A stretch of 64,000 nt of DNA from Utricularia gibba (lineage: Eukaryota; Streptophyta; Magnoliopsida; Lamiales; Lentibulariaceae), in contig NEEC01000012.1 of assembly GCA_002189035.1 (NCBI GenBank), forward strand, positions 2,170,001-2,234,000, read 5' to 3'. The position numbers were made by a program, and so were the translations under genes. The notes beneath the pieces are model-generated. The model worked only from the letters and a program-made list of their open reading frames with translations, did not search any database and was not told where the DNA came from. Position 1 is the stretch's first letter, and each line of letters starts with the position of its first letter. Below are positions 12,322-26,288 of the stretch, one piece after another.

Positions 12322-14529
12322 TCACTCCAGCAGTCTGGCTAGGGGAGACTTCCTAAATGCATCTGTTCTTGCCAAAAGACCAGCAAGTGGTCTACTGATG
12401 GGCACACCATCACCTTTTAGTCTCTCCCGGAATCCATATGCTGGCTGCTGCGCATTGTCATACGCATGGAGGAGCGATAAGTATGGCCGGGCACGGGAAG
12501 CATAACCAGCTTGCCTCATGTTAAGAAAGATCTTCTCTGAGTTATGAATGTCTCCTCTCCTTGAGTACTCATCCAAGATGGTGAAGAAGGATGAGAAGAA
12601 TGGTTTCCCTATTCTCCTTCTGATAGCATTCTGTAGGATGGAGTCAGCCTTTTCGACTTCTCCAGCTTTCACATAGAGCTTGACGATCACATCCACAACA
12701 TTGGGTCCCTCATTAGCACTACTTGTAGACATTTTCATGACAAGATCTTTTCCTTTATCCAGCATTTTATGATCTGCATATACTTTCAATAGAAAAACAT
12801 AGTATTTTGAAGCAAGCTTCTTTGAGATTTTTGTCAACTTTTCGAAAGCTAATTCTGCATCTTCAATTCTTTTGAGTTTTCCCCAAGCTTCGATAGCAGT
12901 GATGCACTCTTGTAGTCTTGGATTATGTTGGCATAGATTCCAGAGTCTGGCAACTTCTTCTTCCCTACCAAGGGAAGCATATAATGGAAGTAGTAAGTGA
13001 GAAACCAAACGCATTTTCCCTTCAGCCCCTCCTTCAATTTCCCTTAGTATTGACTCGGCTTTATCATTTAGCCCACCAGCAATATAGTATCGCGCCAAAG
13101 CTGCATTCAAGTTGTTGCTAGGTTCAATACCTTCGGATTTCATTCTTTCAACAAGCTGTTCCATGCCAGTGATATCAATAGCCTGGCCTTTAAGATCAAC
13201 CAGCACCCGATAAGTAAAGGTAGATCGTTTCACATTTTCTTTCTCCATTAATGACAAAATATCATCAACTTTCTTCCAATTCGTCTTCTTATACAGCAAA
13301 AGCATCTGGTTGCATGAAAAACATGAAAGCGGGAATAATTTTTTCATCTTGCTAAACAACTTTTCAGCCTTTTCTGTGTCACATCTAAAGACCATGTTTG
13401 CCAAGAGACTAAAATACACCCTTTCCCCTCTATAATGTTCAGGAATTGTCTGAATATACTCCTCGGCCTTAGAAATACCACGCACTTTTGCAACTAAATC
13501 AACATGGGAAGCATAATTGTTTTCATGAAATTCCATATGCTTTGCAGACTGCATCCACTCTGAAAGCTGCAAATCATTAATCAGTAAGAAAAAATGAAAT
13601 CTTCAAAATTCAAAGGGAAAGATATACAGACTGCTTCGTGTAAAAATTGGAAAACAACACACACCTGCAAGGCCTTGTCAAACATTTGTCGTTTCCGAAG
13701 CTGGATCATTGTTACCAATGCTTCAGTCATTGTCACTTCATTTCCTTCTTCAACCCATTTATCTAAAATCTTGTTTACAGGTGATCCAACAGAAGTGAAT
13801 ATGGCCCTGATAATTCCTGAGGGAGCCTGAGCTGAAGTTTTGTGAAAATCATCTACAAGATTAGTTTCAGCATCTATGCTTTCTGTAACATTTTCCGAGT
13901 CACTAAGATCATCTTCATTTAGTTCCAGATGAGACTCAACCGTATCAGCAACTTCATAATCAGAATCCACATATGAATCAAACGATCTGTTGGTATCATG
14001 CAAGCCACCCATCAAGTTATCATCATCTTGCTCCACACAGCTCTTACCACCAACATTTGAAGAAAAAGAACGAAAACCTTTGTGTGGACTAGAAGAGATA
14101 CATGATAGGCGAAAAAACCAGGTTGCACCAACCAACTGTGTCACCAGTTCCCCTCGAGAATCCACAACTCCATCACCATAAACTCCCATGTACCTTCTTC
14201 CTATCTCTGAAGTCACATAGAAGAATTGCTTGGTCTCTAAACTTGATACTGGAGTCCTGTGGCAAAGAACTGAGACCCATCTTCAAAATACAAAAACCAG
14301 GAATCTAAAACTGAATGTACACTTAAATAATGCCTCGAAATACAAAAGAACAGAGCTACCACACTGGCTCAGTCCGCATTCAAGTTATACAACCAACAAC
14401 AACCTTCGTAAACACAATGGAAAGAAAAAGGTGTAGGCAAAAGAACACATTCTCCATTTATCAACCAGCAATTCGGACGAGGAAATACCATTACCTTAGC
14501 CGAATCGAAGCTCTTCTGATCGCCCACAT
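12322..14529 (-). CDS. PPR596: P-class PPR protein, PPR596-like, mitochondrial
   Basis: Three exons: 14495-14529, 13665-14280 and 12322-13566, giving 631 aa in phase. The tiny first exon encodes MWAIRRASIRL and then splits a codon. It was found because the large second exon has no in-frame ATG before the conserved RRYMG segment. The N terminus is basic and Ser-rich (mitochondrial presequence). It is followed by an acidic stretch (about residues 85-150) and then a region that starts LSEWMQSAKHMEFHENNYA and runs into tandem PPR motifs. The order matches Arabidopsis PPR596 (At1g80270) and its paralogue At1g15480 as I recall them; PPR596 affects mitochondrial rps3 transcripts. The likely role is mitochondrial RNA editing, stability or processing. 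No lesion was seen. Confidence 0.87.
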
Positions 14530-14839
14530 GATGAATAAAGGAATCACTCAGTTCTCAAAGCGATCTTTGAAGCCTCCAAGGGGGCAAGATAGAGGTAGAA
14601 GAAACAGGCAACAGTTCTAAAACCCCTTCCACCTCAAGGTAGGGTTTCTAATTCGCATTTCACCAGTCAAGTGTTTTTTCTTTTTTCTTTTTTTGGTTTT
14701 GTTTTTTTAGTATGACGTACAAATTTGTATATTTCCAAAAAAACAAACAAATTTGTATATTAATTTTAAATTTACCCATCATTTTTCTATCCAAGTGACG
14801 AGCAGTTCCGTGCCCACGGAGGTGAACCCTGGCCAGGCA

Positions 14840-16397
14840 ATGGCGGAACACGGAGCTCAGTTGGCTGAAAGAAGATTTGAGCCGTGGGTAGAGCTAAATG
14901 GCAAGATCGTGATGGTAACCGGCGCGTCTTCCGGCATCGGGCGAGAATTATGTTTAGATTTAGCAAAAGCTGGCTGCAGAATCATCGCTGCTGCTCGACG
15001 AATCGATCGCTTAATGTCACTATGCGATGAAATCAATGCCGGACGCTCCAAGGAAACGTGTACGGACAGGATCAGGGCGTTAGCTGTAGAACTCGACGTT
15101 GGCGCGAATGAGGCCAGTATTGAACCCGCCGTGGAAAAGGCTTGGTTAGGATTTGGAAGAATTGATGCCTTAATCAACAACGCTGGGATCCGAGGTAAAA
15201 CAATTCATTAAACTATGCATTCTCGTTTGTCAGACGATGGTGATTCGCGGTAGAGTTTCCAGAAAGTTTACTTGTGCAGCATGATTTTAGTTGTTTCTGT
15301 GATGCATCGGAAACGGACTAATTTCGGTCGACTTGCGTAGGGGTTGTATTTAGAAATGCTCCTATGGTGGGAGCTGCAATGTAAGTATTTCAAAATACTC
15401 GGTATAAGTCTAAGGCAATCTCAGACTGGGAAATCAAGTAGTTTTTATGGAGAAATGGAGTAATAAGAATTGACATGATTTTGTATTTTGAACTCCAATA
15501 TGGGTTTTGGCTTTTGATTTTTATTGCTTCTAGCTCACTATTTTATGTACGCTGGAGTTTGTTGAATTCCTTGACGCCTCTGCTGTTGTTTTCATACGTT
15601 TTCTTTACTTGTGAGGGCACTCAATGCTAATCATGTTTGCTGCATTGTTTTTGAATTTGCTATGATTTTTTGAATTTAAGGTGTTGGCTCTCAATGCTCC
15701 TCGTTGTCTTTTTGAATTTAATGAGGCTATTCTGGATTTCAGTTAGTGCTTTTCTTATTGTATTGTTGAAATGCTTTGAAGGCAGTATACACAATCCAGT
15801 GGATTTATCAGAAGATGAATGGAACAATATTATGGCTACAAATATGAGGGGGACATGGTTGGTGTCAAAGCATGTATGCAGAAGAATGCGTGAAGCTCAT
15901 CAAGGTGGCTCTGTGATTAATATCTCCTCGGTCGCAGGTCTAAACCGTGGCCATCTTCCTGGAACATTTGCATACGCCGCATCAAAGGCAGGAGTTAACA
16001 ATATGACAAAGGTAATCTGAACAAACTTCTTTGCACATGTATTATCATTGCCGGTGACCGATAGCAGTTAACTTCTTGTGGTTGCTTGATGGATGCGTAT
16101 TCATCCTGTACCTTGCAGACGATGGCCCTCGAGCTAGGTCGTTACAAGATAAGAGTGAACTCGATTTCACCAGGGATATTCAAGTCTGAGATTACTGAAG
16201 CTCTCTTGAGGAAGGAATGGCTGAAAACGGTGACTTCCAAGACAGTCCCTCTACAAACTTATGGCACGTCTGATCCAGCTCTTACTTCGCTCGTTCGATA
16301 TTTGATTGATGACTCCTCCGATTATGTAACGGGAAATGTTTTCATTGTCGAAGCTGGTGCTACCTTGCCAGGTATACCCCTGTTTTCCTCTTTGTAG
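14840..16397 (+). CDS. Short-chain dehydrogenase/reductase (SDR), NAD(P)-dependent
   Basis: A classical SDR oxidoreductase of 287 aa in three exons (14840-15194, 15782-16011, 16119-16397), all in phase. The Rossmann nucleotide-binding motif TGASSGIG is at residues 27-34, the structural NNAG at 113-116, the catalytic Ser near 168 (NISSVAG) and the catalytic YAASK at 183-187. The distinctive DLSEDEW and the C-terminal ...[14 protein letters not shown] place it with the plant SDR group annotated from similarity as 3-oxoacyl-ACP reductase-like. The substrate cannot be told from sequence. The start was taken at 14840 (ATGGCGGAAC) because upstream in-frame ATG codons lie in AT-rich non-conserved DNA. 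The peptide has no obvious plastid transit peptide, and a cytosolic or peroxisomal location is possible. Confidence 0.92.
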
Positions 16398-16732
16398 ATA
16401 ACGAGTTTCATCACCATAATGATGGTGGATTTCCTCATTGAGAATTCATCAATCAGGCACTAATCCCAGTGCCTAGGTACTCTTATGTGTAATATATAAT
16501 AACTTATGAAATCAATCGTGAGGTCGATTTGCTTTTTCCTATGGTAATTCTGTTAACTCCACACCTTTAAATAATCTGGATAATGATATTGAAAGGCATT
16601 TTTTGATAAGTAACATGGGGTGCACAGATGCAGTGAAGATACTTACTCCTATGAGATTTTAAGAACATCAGCTCCAGATTTAACAACCTGGAGAAGGTTT
16701 GGTTTCCTCAACAAATCAACGGAGTTTAAGGA
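16398..16732. other. Convergent 3' flanks
   Basis: This gap lies between the SDR gene (plus) and the GH51 locus (minus). Bases 16692-16732 (minus strand) still read in frame with GH51 after its stop (SLNSVDLL), so the ancestral GH51 coding region reached into this gap. Confidence 0.6.
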
Positions 16733-19700
16733 TTATGGGCTGAGAACAACATCAATATGGTTGCCTGCATAGGGAAGCAGATTCGTCCTTGGAGCCACCT
16801 GAAAACAGGACATAGTCGCATTCCGATCACTTCGAAAATGGATGTGAATCCATGCAGGAAACAAACCTTAGTTGGCTCGTTGAACGAGTTTTCATCGATG
16901 GAGTGGGTAGATGTTAGAGTGGTTATTGTTGATCCTCCTGCATCTACAGCCTTTTCATTCAGTCCATGGATTGTGATGTTGAGAATTGCATGGTTACTCC
17001 CGACGTTCAAAACCTGGATGATTTTCAGGTACCTCAGCTCAAGCTTGGGCAATAGAAGGTTTTGCTTTTTCATTCGTGTTGTGGCTCAAACCTTGATTCT
17101 CAGATAGTTTCTGTTGTCAGTTTGACTCTGGTAAGAAATTGCGGATGCAACGAGGGATGAAGATGAACTTGTTCGCAGCTCTGAATCAAGGAGAGTTGCA
17201 CCATTTGAGTCCTTGAAAAAATGCTGCATCCAGTAAGTTGGAGTTCCATACGCCTTTGATGAGTCAAACACTATAGCATTTGCTTTGAAACTGCAAACAG
17301 AAACAGGTGAAAAGGAACTATCCATATTCTGCATAATGAGGATTAGAAGTCACAAGTGCATACTTGATGCTATTGATGTTCGCAAACAGAGGGGCATTGC
17401 TTGCCATTTCAACAACATGACTGCAACACAAAGTCACAGCAAGTAAGGAAGTTCCAGAGATATTGGATGATTTCAAATCAAAATGGTTCTGTGTTACTTG
17501 CAGTTGTGACCATGTTTGTTTCGAACCTGACTCTTATGCCAATTGTTGCATAGCAAGAAGAGTACCTGTCCCTCTCTAGTCCCAGGAGGAAGCCAGCCTC
17601 AGCAAGTGCTTTTAAAAGATTTCCAGCTCCAACATCTCCTCCAGTTGCGGCGTACTCACTCACAAAAGCCTGAAAGCATCATGGAGCAGTCCAGTTACAC
17701 AGACTTGCATCATGAAGTAGAGAGGAGCATGTCAGAGGTGATTCATCTAAACCTTTGGGCCATTTGTAGGAGAATGGTCGAAGTTGTGGGCACTTGAAAA
17801 CATTGAAGTTGGGACAGTGTACACCTATCAGAGCTAAGAGAATGTTAATCTACTATATGGAGGAACATGCCATCATAGCGAGAGAGGTATATTGCAGAAG
17901 CCTGTACATGGGAATCATAGAAATCTGCAGGATGATCCAAGCCTCCAGAGGATCCATCGCAGTTTGAGATCATATTGATATCAGGGTACATGGCTTTCAC
18001 AGCCGTGTAGAACCTCATGTATTTCTCTATTGTGCATAACATAACAAATGCTTGAAGGTTGGCATCTACAGGAAACATGGAAACGTCGGCTAAAGAGGCA
18101 AGTACCTCGATAGTTCCCAAAGCAATCTTGATTTCCTACTGCAACATACTGAAGAAGGAAGGGTTCTTTATGGCCCATAGAAGCCCTTATAGAGCCCCAT
18201 TCTGAAGAAGGATCTCCTCTAGCGAACTCGATTCCGTGAAGAATGTCCTGCAGTTATGATTTGCAGTGTAAGAAACTCACCTTGTTGCAAGTAGAGAGGT
18301 AAGAGTACTATAAGAGCTTTACCAGCACAAAGGGAAGCATGATCTTAGAGTCTACTTGTTCCTCCATGCTTATTCCTATGGCAATTATGGATTATTTGCT
18401 TGGAATGGATTCCATTAAAAAGGTGGATAACTACCTCCATTTATGACCCAAACAGGTGATGCACCTAGATCCTCAGCAAGCTGCAGATACCACAAGTTGG
18501 CTTACTTGCAAACCAGCAGTAACAGCAAGAAGCTTTTCATCTAAGAGCCTCAGGAGAAAGCATATGTTACTTGAAGGAACTCAAAGAAGCCAATTCCATC
18601 ATCAGTCCAGTACTGCCAAACATCTCCAAAATGCCCAGGCCTATTTTCCCAAGGCCCTATGGTGTCTTTCCATCGAAATGAATTGGTTAGTCGTCGTCCT
18701 TCGACGAACGAGCCCCCTGTTAAGAAGTGAAGGCAAGTATTTGTGAAGATCAATCACTCTTCATGATTTATCATTCAGAAATACCTGGAAATCTAAGGAA
18801 TCCTGGATTCAGATCTGCAAGCATGTCAAAAAGATCTTTTCTAAAGCCATGCCCCTGATGACGAAACAAGGTATGAAAACATCTCATTTCTTATTACTGT
18901 TCAAGGAAAAGAAAGAAAACCTCAAGTTCCTTGCCTTGTGTGTGTTCAGAGGCATTGCAGATACTTGATCAAGCCATATAACACCCCTTTTCCTTGTAGT
19001 CAGCTGCAATCTTGAATTAGGATTGGATCCCTTTGCTTCCATGATAATCTCCTTCATTTTCCAATTTCCGAAATCGTCATCTCTGCAGGAACAATCCCAG
19101 CATAAGAGATGCAACACATGTAACTTGAAAGAATCTCCATTCCATGTCCTGAAGCAGCTGCTTACACAACATCAGCTGAGGCTAGTGCACTGAGCTCATT
19201 TGATCCAATCAAGGAGACAGATATATGAATTGGTTGAAGGGAACGCACATAAAAGGTCACCTTATACTGCTTTCCTTGCTCAATATTCTGCATGAAAAAT
19301 GGTCACTTGAATCAGCAGTGATCGACATAGTCACTCTTTCAGACAAAAACTGACATGATCAACAGGTAAAACCAGACAGAAACCAGAAAAAAGCTTCTTA
19401 CCATGCCCCAGAATCCAGGGTTGTAGACTCCAACTCCTCCTTCAGGACAACTATTCTGACCAGAAGTATCACACATCACCTCCATTCGAAGAGCAATTTG
19501 GTTTCTTTCAAAGCAAGATGAGCGATCAGTCATTACAAAAATCGTTGTTGCATTTCCCACAACTGTCCAAGGGCTAATATTCGAAGGAACATTCTGCCCT
19601 CCAGCCTCAAAACCTGCACTGATGAATAATAAGCCATCATATCATGTATCAAGATTCACCCTTTTCTCAGGTCACATTTTGGCTAAAGCAAACTCAAACA

Positions 19701-20038
19701 TGAGGTTCAGGATCAAGATTTCTGTGAATTAACCTCTGTTGCTCACAAGCTCAGCCCACAGTCCTCCAGCTCCAGAATGATTGATCTCCTGAAGAACATC
19801 TTTAAGAATCATGCTTTCAAACAGAGTATACAGAGCATTATCAACATTATGAAGCAACAACTTACCTCAAATGATATACCAAACATCCTCTGGGAGATCT
19901 TTTTACCAGAGCTTTCAGAAGCATTTATGACTAACATGATGATGGCTGCGCATCAAAGATCCCAGTGGCATAGGAATTGGTGCAGAACAGGAAGAGAAAG
20001 AACAGCACCATCTTGCCAACATCATTATCCGTATCCAT
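16733..20038 (-). pseudogene. ASD1: GH51 alpha-L-arabinofuranosidase (ASD1/ARAF-like), probably inactive
   Basis: The locus encodes a secreted family-51 glycoside hydrolase that would trim arabinose from arabinoxylan or pectin arabinan in the wall. All expected exons are present over about 3.3 kb. These include the signal peptide exon (19866-20038), EINHSGAGGLWAELVSNRG (19734-19788), NPGFWGM (19402-19613), RLQLTTRKRGVIWLDQVS, RWKDTIGPWENRPGHFGDVW, GIEFARGDPSSEWGS, ISNCDGSSGGLDHPADFYD, AFVSEYAATGGD with the nucleophile Glu, and YGTPTYWMQHFF. Three defects were seen: a one-base frame break between the signal peptide and the first strand (about 19940-19955); the acid/base Glu of the GNEDC motif replaced by Gln (GNQDC, near 18125); and TAA in place of the conserved Tyr of SPYSL (16733-16735). 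The first could be an assembly error. The other two are substitutions, so loss of activity is likely even if the frame is intact. Confidence 0.75.
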
Positions 20039-21563
20039 TTGTTGACCAATCAAATCCCTCTGCAATGGGCACTCAGAACTGTGACAAGAAGAAATTTTTA
20101 TTCGCTGGGCAATCTAGAAAAGTTGCATTACTCATGAAATCTTGTATCCATATCGGGAAAAGTGGATAAAACCCACTTCGTACAGTTCAATTTCCAAGAT
20201 ACACGAGTTAGAGAGAAACTTGTGGTGGATACATGAAATAAATGGTCTTTCAGTAGCTTTGCTGTCTGGATGGATGACCCAATTGAAAATTAGACATATT
20301 CAGCCGATCTAACGCCAAACTGTACCATTTATCTTTCTCCGTTACCATTTCCCACAAACTGTGAAATAAATGGTTTCTTTGCGTTTAACGTGAAGAATTT
20401 CTTTAGCCTGAATCACTTGCACGGCACACACACGCCTGCGAAATCCTTACTTCAAAGTTTTCGATGGCGGTTGAAGATTACCTTCAACAACTCATTTGCC
20501 ATTTGTCTGGGGCGTCCCCATTGGCTCCTACGTGATGATCATTTGGCCTCTTTACCCTCAAGAAACCATCTTCAATCATTAGCTCCCACTTCCTTAAAAA
20601 AAAAAAAAGATAGTGGTTTTAGACATGAATTTTTTTTAAAAAATAATTTATTTACTTTTAATATTTTGTTTCTATTGATTCAATTTACATGTTCTGAATA
20701 TCCATCGAAACGGTTTACTAAATAATTATATATATTTATTTTAAATTTTGAATTTAATTATGTTTCCCTTCCGTTTTACCATTTTCAAACTATATAGGAG
20801 GAGGTAATGCTTAGTATTTTCATCATTGCACTCAGTCTTCAAAAGAGCATGTCATTGTGATCTTGCCTTCAAGTTCTAACTTTGAACATGTGTTTTCTTC
20901 ATCCCTCCGGAGTTCGATTATGCACAATATATGGAAAGCTGACTTGCCTGTGTTTCTGGTGGTGTGATGGGAGTTCGTTGCTTCCTTGTCTTCAAGTTCA
21001 AACTTTTAACACATGACTTACCGATCGTCCACGGAGCCCAACTACTAACTGCAGCTCATTAGATTCTTCTACAATGCTGCTTTTTGCCTGTGCTCAGGTG
21101 CAACAGGATCTGGATGTTGGAAACTAGTTCTACTATTGTTCAGGCCATGTATATCTCAATTCCCAATAGTTTTTTGAGAATGTATCCATACTAGTTTTTG
21201 CAAGGGTTCACATAATAATGGTGCTACAACTGCAAAAAAGCGGCATGAATTTCAAAATCCACAAGACCAACAGCTGCTGCAACTGATCATATGATATTCC
21301 GGGGTGTTGATCAAAGGTGACCGCTTACTTCACCATGAGAAGAAGTAAAGAAAAAAAAAGGCCTTCTTTAGTGGCACCCTTCTCCCAGAATCTCAATCAA
21401 ATTGTTGGGTGTTGACAAAATTGCAGAGAATGAAAGCAAGACTTGGTTCTATGAGGGGAACTTAACAGGGTATGATTAAAATATTATGGTACCAAAAGAA
21501 ATAGAGTAGGCAGAAGATGAACCAAGAGGCAAGAGTAAAAACGTGTCTCAAAATGTTGCAGCC
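20039..21563. other. Intergenic, no gene seen
   Basis: Bases 20039-20400 are the probable promoter of the GH51 locus. Bases 20600-20800 are AT-rich. Bases 20820-21100 contain two loosely similar stretches around CTTCAAGTTC (20866 and 20989), which may be an old duplication. Bases about 21300-21563 are the probable 3' UTR of calmodulin. No coding signal was seen. Confidence 0.5.
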
Positions 21564-22443
<880 letters not shown>

Positions 22444-23810
22444 TTCTCCTCCCCGCTAGCTCAAATTTCCTTTCTTTTGTCCAGGTCCAGACACACAAAC
22501 GCCTTCTGAAAAAAAAAATGTAGATGCATATATAAAAAGCGAGTCTCTGGATTTCACATATATCATGAAACAAGGCTATAAAAGTTACAATTGTCTTCTA
22601 CAAGCTAAATCTAGAAAGACGATCTCCAAAGCCAATTTAATATGAAAATTAAACCTTCCATTTCCATGTCTGGACGTGCACGGTGGCGATCCTCCGCCGT
22701 CTCCGCTCTACCGTTCGCTGCCATACCTCGTTCCACATTAAGTTAGTTTAACCTAATTAAGTAATTTTTACTTTATAAAACCTGAATGTGATTTAATTTC
22801 ATAAATTTAGTGTGAATTTATCAACTAAAAATTTAATTTTCACAGGTATATTATCATATATTTTCAGTGACTATTCAATAGATGATATTAAATAATCACT
22901 TTAATACCAAAAACATGATATTTGTATCTTGGCATTTTGCTATATTGAATTACGGTATAAAAGTATCATTTTATAAATGATATTAAATAAAAACATTAAT
23001 AAATATATTAAAATCTTATATTTGTTAAATAAAATAATTATGTTTAGGATTTAATATTTCTAAAAATTCGTATTTACATATTACACTACCTATTTGATAT
23101 TTTTATTTTCCAACTCTCTTCTCATTTATCCTGTGTAACTCAGTTTCAATCATCTAATTTTTACTATTAATATTTTTCTCATCTTTAGCGTACCTTAGTA
23201 GAATAACATCCATAATTAACTTATTTCAATTCATTTTGGTTTATACCAAGAACTATATATTATATTCGATAAAATATTTCATACAAGATTTACATGATTA
23301 TTCTACTTAATTTCATAATTGAATTGAGATTTAGCTAGGGCATCCTTCATTATACCTCTAATCATCTCCATCTACTTTAAGATGAAAGCTTCCAATCATC
23401 TTCTTCAATTTTTCTCTTGTAGAGATATAGTTTGAAATATTTCATTCTTTCTATGGATTTGCACTTTATCGTTGTATTTTTGCAGATACATTCTTTTTTT
23501 ATTTACATTAAATAATATTTAAAAAATAATTATAGTAGGAGAAAGGAGGCTACTATAGGATCATCAAATTTTGGTGACGCCCTCGTTCTACTACCAGAAC
23601 AATTCTATTTGATGGTTGTTTGGCTCTTTCTCTCTCACGCATGAAGGGGACAGGCTAGTTCAATTCTTACATGATATAACGGCCAACACCCGATTCACAT
23701 CTCAAAACCAGAGGCTACAGAGATCACGACACCCCAGCCATTTTGCTTTCATCGATACAAGTCCAGATCCCATCTCCAAATACAAAGAACAAGCGCTGAA
23801 TTCCCAGATA
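22444..23810. other. Divergent promoter region between calmodulin and the transporter
   Basis: Bases 22444-22740 are the calmodulin leader and promoter (minus strand). Bases 22740-23560 are AT-rich with no gene. Bases 23560-23810 are the leader of the transporter and stay open in its frame without being conserved. Nothing else was seen. Confidence 0.55.
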
Positions 23811-25365
23811 ATGTCTACGGCATTGGCTTGGTTTGCATCTAGAAGACAAGGGGTATTCATTGCTTGTCTCATTGCACTCTGGTACTCAACCAACATTGGT
23901 GTTCTTCTCCTCAACAAGTTTCTCCTCTCCAATTATGGTTTCGCTTACCCAATCTTCCTCACAATGTGTCACATGTCGGCGTGTGCTGTTCTCAGCTACA
24001 TTTCTATTGTTTTCTTGAAAATAGTGCCTACCCAGATGATCAAATCGAGGTCTCAGTTTTTTAGAATCGCTACATTGAGCATTGTGTTTTGTGGGTCTGT
24101 CGTGGGTGGCAACATATCGCTGAAATATTTGCCGGTTTCGTTCAATCAAGCTGTGGGTGCTACGACTCCATTTTTCACTGCATTGTTTGCCTATGTTATG
24201 ACAATGAAGATTGAGGCTTGCCTTACTTATGCTTGTCTCGTGCCTGTCGTCGCTGGAGTTGTAATCGCCAGTGGGGTAGGATTACTTTGTCTTCTGAATC
24301 TTTCAGTTATATGATTAGATATGCAAGTGTTGTGCGAATATTCTGTTTTTACCAAGAAAAAGACGAGCTTTTTTGGCTTTACCTATCCGTCTGCTTTTGT
24401 GTTTAAAATATTTTTGCACACCACAAATATATGTTCACCTTGTGACAAAAGAGCCTTCACTTGGATGCTAGAAGCAAAGCATTGTGTCACAGATCTATGT
24501 TGAGCTGAAATAAGCTGGCAGCCGAAAAGCACTTTATATCAGCTTGGATCAGGAGTTTGCTTGTCTTCTTTATCTGGTTTTGTTTTTGGCATCAGGGAGA
24601 GCCAAGTTTCCATTTGTATGGATTTGTCATGTGTGTCAGTGCAACTGCTGCAAGAGCCTTTAAGTCAGTCTTACAGGGAGTTCTCCTGTCCAACGACGGG
24701 TAATCAGTTAACTCAGATTCTCATTTTGTATCCTGTTTCATGGCTTTGTCCTCACAAAACTTGCCTGCTTAAGTATTCCTGCTTCCATGTCTAGAAACGC
24801 TCTTGAGTTACTCTTCTTCAGCTTCTAGTGACGTTTTTTCTGTGCATCATGAATGGTGTGAACCTGCAGGGAGAAGTTAAACTCAATGAACTTGATGCTT
24901 TACATGGCTCCCATTGCGGTTGTGGTTTTGCTGCCAGCAGCCCTTATAATGGAAGCGGATGCTTTCGGTTACATAGTTTCAATTGGCTCCGAAGACAGGT
25001 TCATATGGTTGCTTCTTTTGGTGAATTCCACAATGGCCTACGGAGCAAATCTGTGCAACTTCTTGGTCACCAAACACACCAGTGCTCTCAGTCTTCAGGT
25101 ACTCCACTTTTCTGACAGGAAAACCAAACAAGACTTATTACATGCTCTTTGAGGAAGACTGATCAGGCAACATATTTCTGATGTTGTTTGTTGCCCATTA
25201 ACTCTGAACAATGTGCAGGTTTTAGGGAACGCCAAAGGTGCTGTGGCAGTGGTGATATCCATCCTCATCTTCCGCAATCCAGTAACATTCATCGGCATCG
25301 CTGGCTACACCATGACTGTCATGGGAGTTGTTGCTTATGGAGAATCAAAGAGGAGATACAAATGA
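23811..25365 (+). CDS. UUAT1: UUAT-type nucleotide-sugar transporter (drug/metabolite transporter superfamily)
   Basis: A Golgi antiporter of the NST/TPT family, 314 aa in four exons (23811-24275, 24596-24699, 24870-25098, 25219-25365), all in phase. About ten hydrophobic helices span the whole protein. Family signatures are [20 protein letters not shown] near the N terminus, [36 protein letters not shown], the KSVLQG loop, and [20 protein letters not shown] with LIFRNPVT towards the end. The C terminus is KRRYK, a dibasic tail typical of Golgi transporters. From memory the closest plant relatives are UUAT1/UUAT2, which carry UDP-uronic acids into the Golgi for pectin synthesis. Substrate assignment is by family only; sugar-phosphate translocators of the same clade are the alternative. 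Confidence 0.93.
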
Positions 25366-26288
25366 GTGAACTGAGAGCTCCTTGTACCTAAACACAAACG
25401 CAGCAAAATGACTATGATCAATTTGGTGGTTCCTTTCTCCCTTTGAGTCCACAACATCTAGCGTAATCTATTCGTAAAACCATCGGATTGAAATGATCGA
25501 TATGCAGCTCATCTGGAAAACATCTATAGGAAGTCTGTAAATTGTAGTTGTCTGGTGTTAGTGGGATCCCAAGCTTGGCCAAAGAGGAAAGGTGCAGCAG
25601 GAGGCATCTTTGTGTCATGGAAATGGATCCTTTCAATGCCTTGAGATTGAACACCATTTGAAGGAAATCAAAGAAGCTAAGCAAATTCACAGAAACTAGC
25701 TCAGGGGAGAATGCAATATAACAGCCCTTAGTTGTCTACTAAACATGAGAAAAACACCTCTCAGTTGAGCACTAACTGGAGCAACCTAGGAATCCAACTT
25801 GTAATAAAAAGAGTTTTCTCTCAGTTGCATTGCATTTCACTTTTCAACGAACTTGATTTCCAAATTGAGGTTCAACTGGTAAAGAATGCTCCTTCAAAGT
25901 GTCTTGATTATTGCTCCTTTAAAGACAAGACAAGGTTTATCTGAATAACAAATGCATACTCAAATGTATGCAACTTGCAAATAACTCCGTCTCTCAAGTT
26001 TTAACAGCAATCAGATTAAGCATACAAACCACAAACAGCCTGAATTTGCAACACAACTTGCTCTGCATTCCTTGCCGTACCACATAGAACCTTTTAATCA
26101 ACAAATACCAAATGATTAAAAGACGTTAAGGACACAAACATCCCAATCCAACCAACCAAAGAATGTGTGGCACACAAAGAAAAGCCTATAGACAAGAATG
26201 CAGATGTACAGCATTTTAAATGGACCATGAAGAGGCAATCAAAATACCAACAAAGGCGGACCCTTGAAACAGCATTGTGCATCAATGT
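25366..26288. other. Convergent 3' flanks
   Basis: The gap between the transporter (plus) and villin (minus). It holds the 3' UTRs of both genes; nothing else was seen. Confidence 0.55.

Noticed and set aside
6831-12322. A functional cluster of the two PPR genes and DP
   Set aside because: Adjacent same-strand genes of unrelated roles are usual in plant genomes; no shared promoter or duplication was seen.
14216-14220. A start for the PPR596-like gene at 14216
   Set aside because: That codon is GTG and an ATG just upstream runs into a stop; the tiny exon 14495-14529 gives an in-phase ATG and the family N terminus MWAIRRAS.
20866-21010. Two loosely similar stretches around CTTCAAGTTC
   Set aside because: Similarity extends over only about 25 bases, too short to call a repeat.
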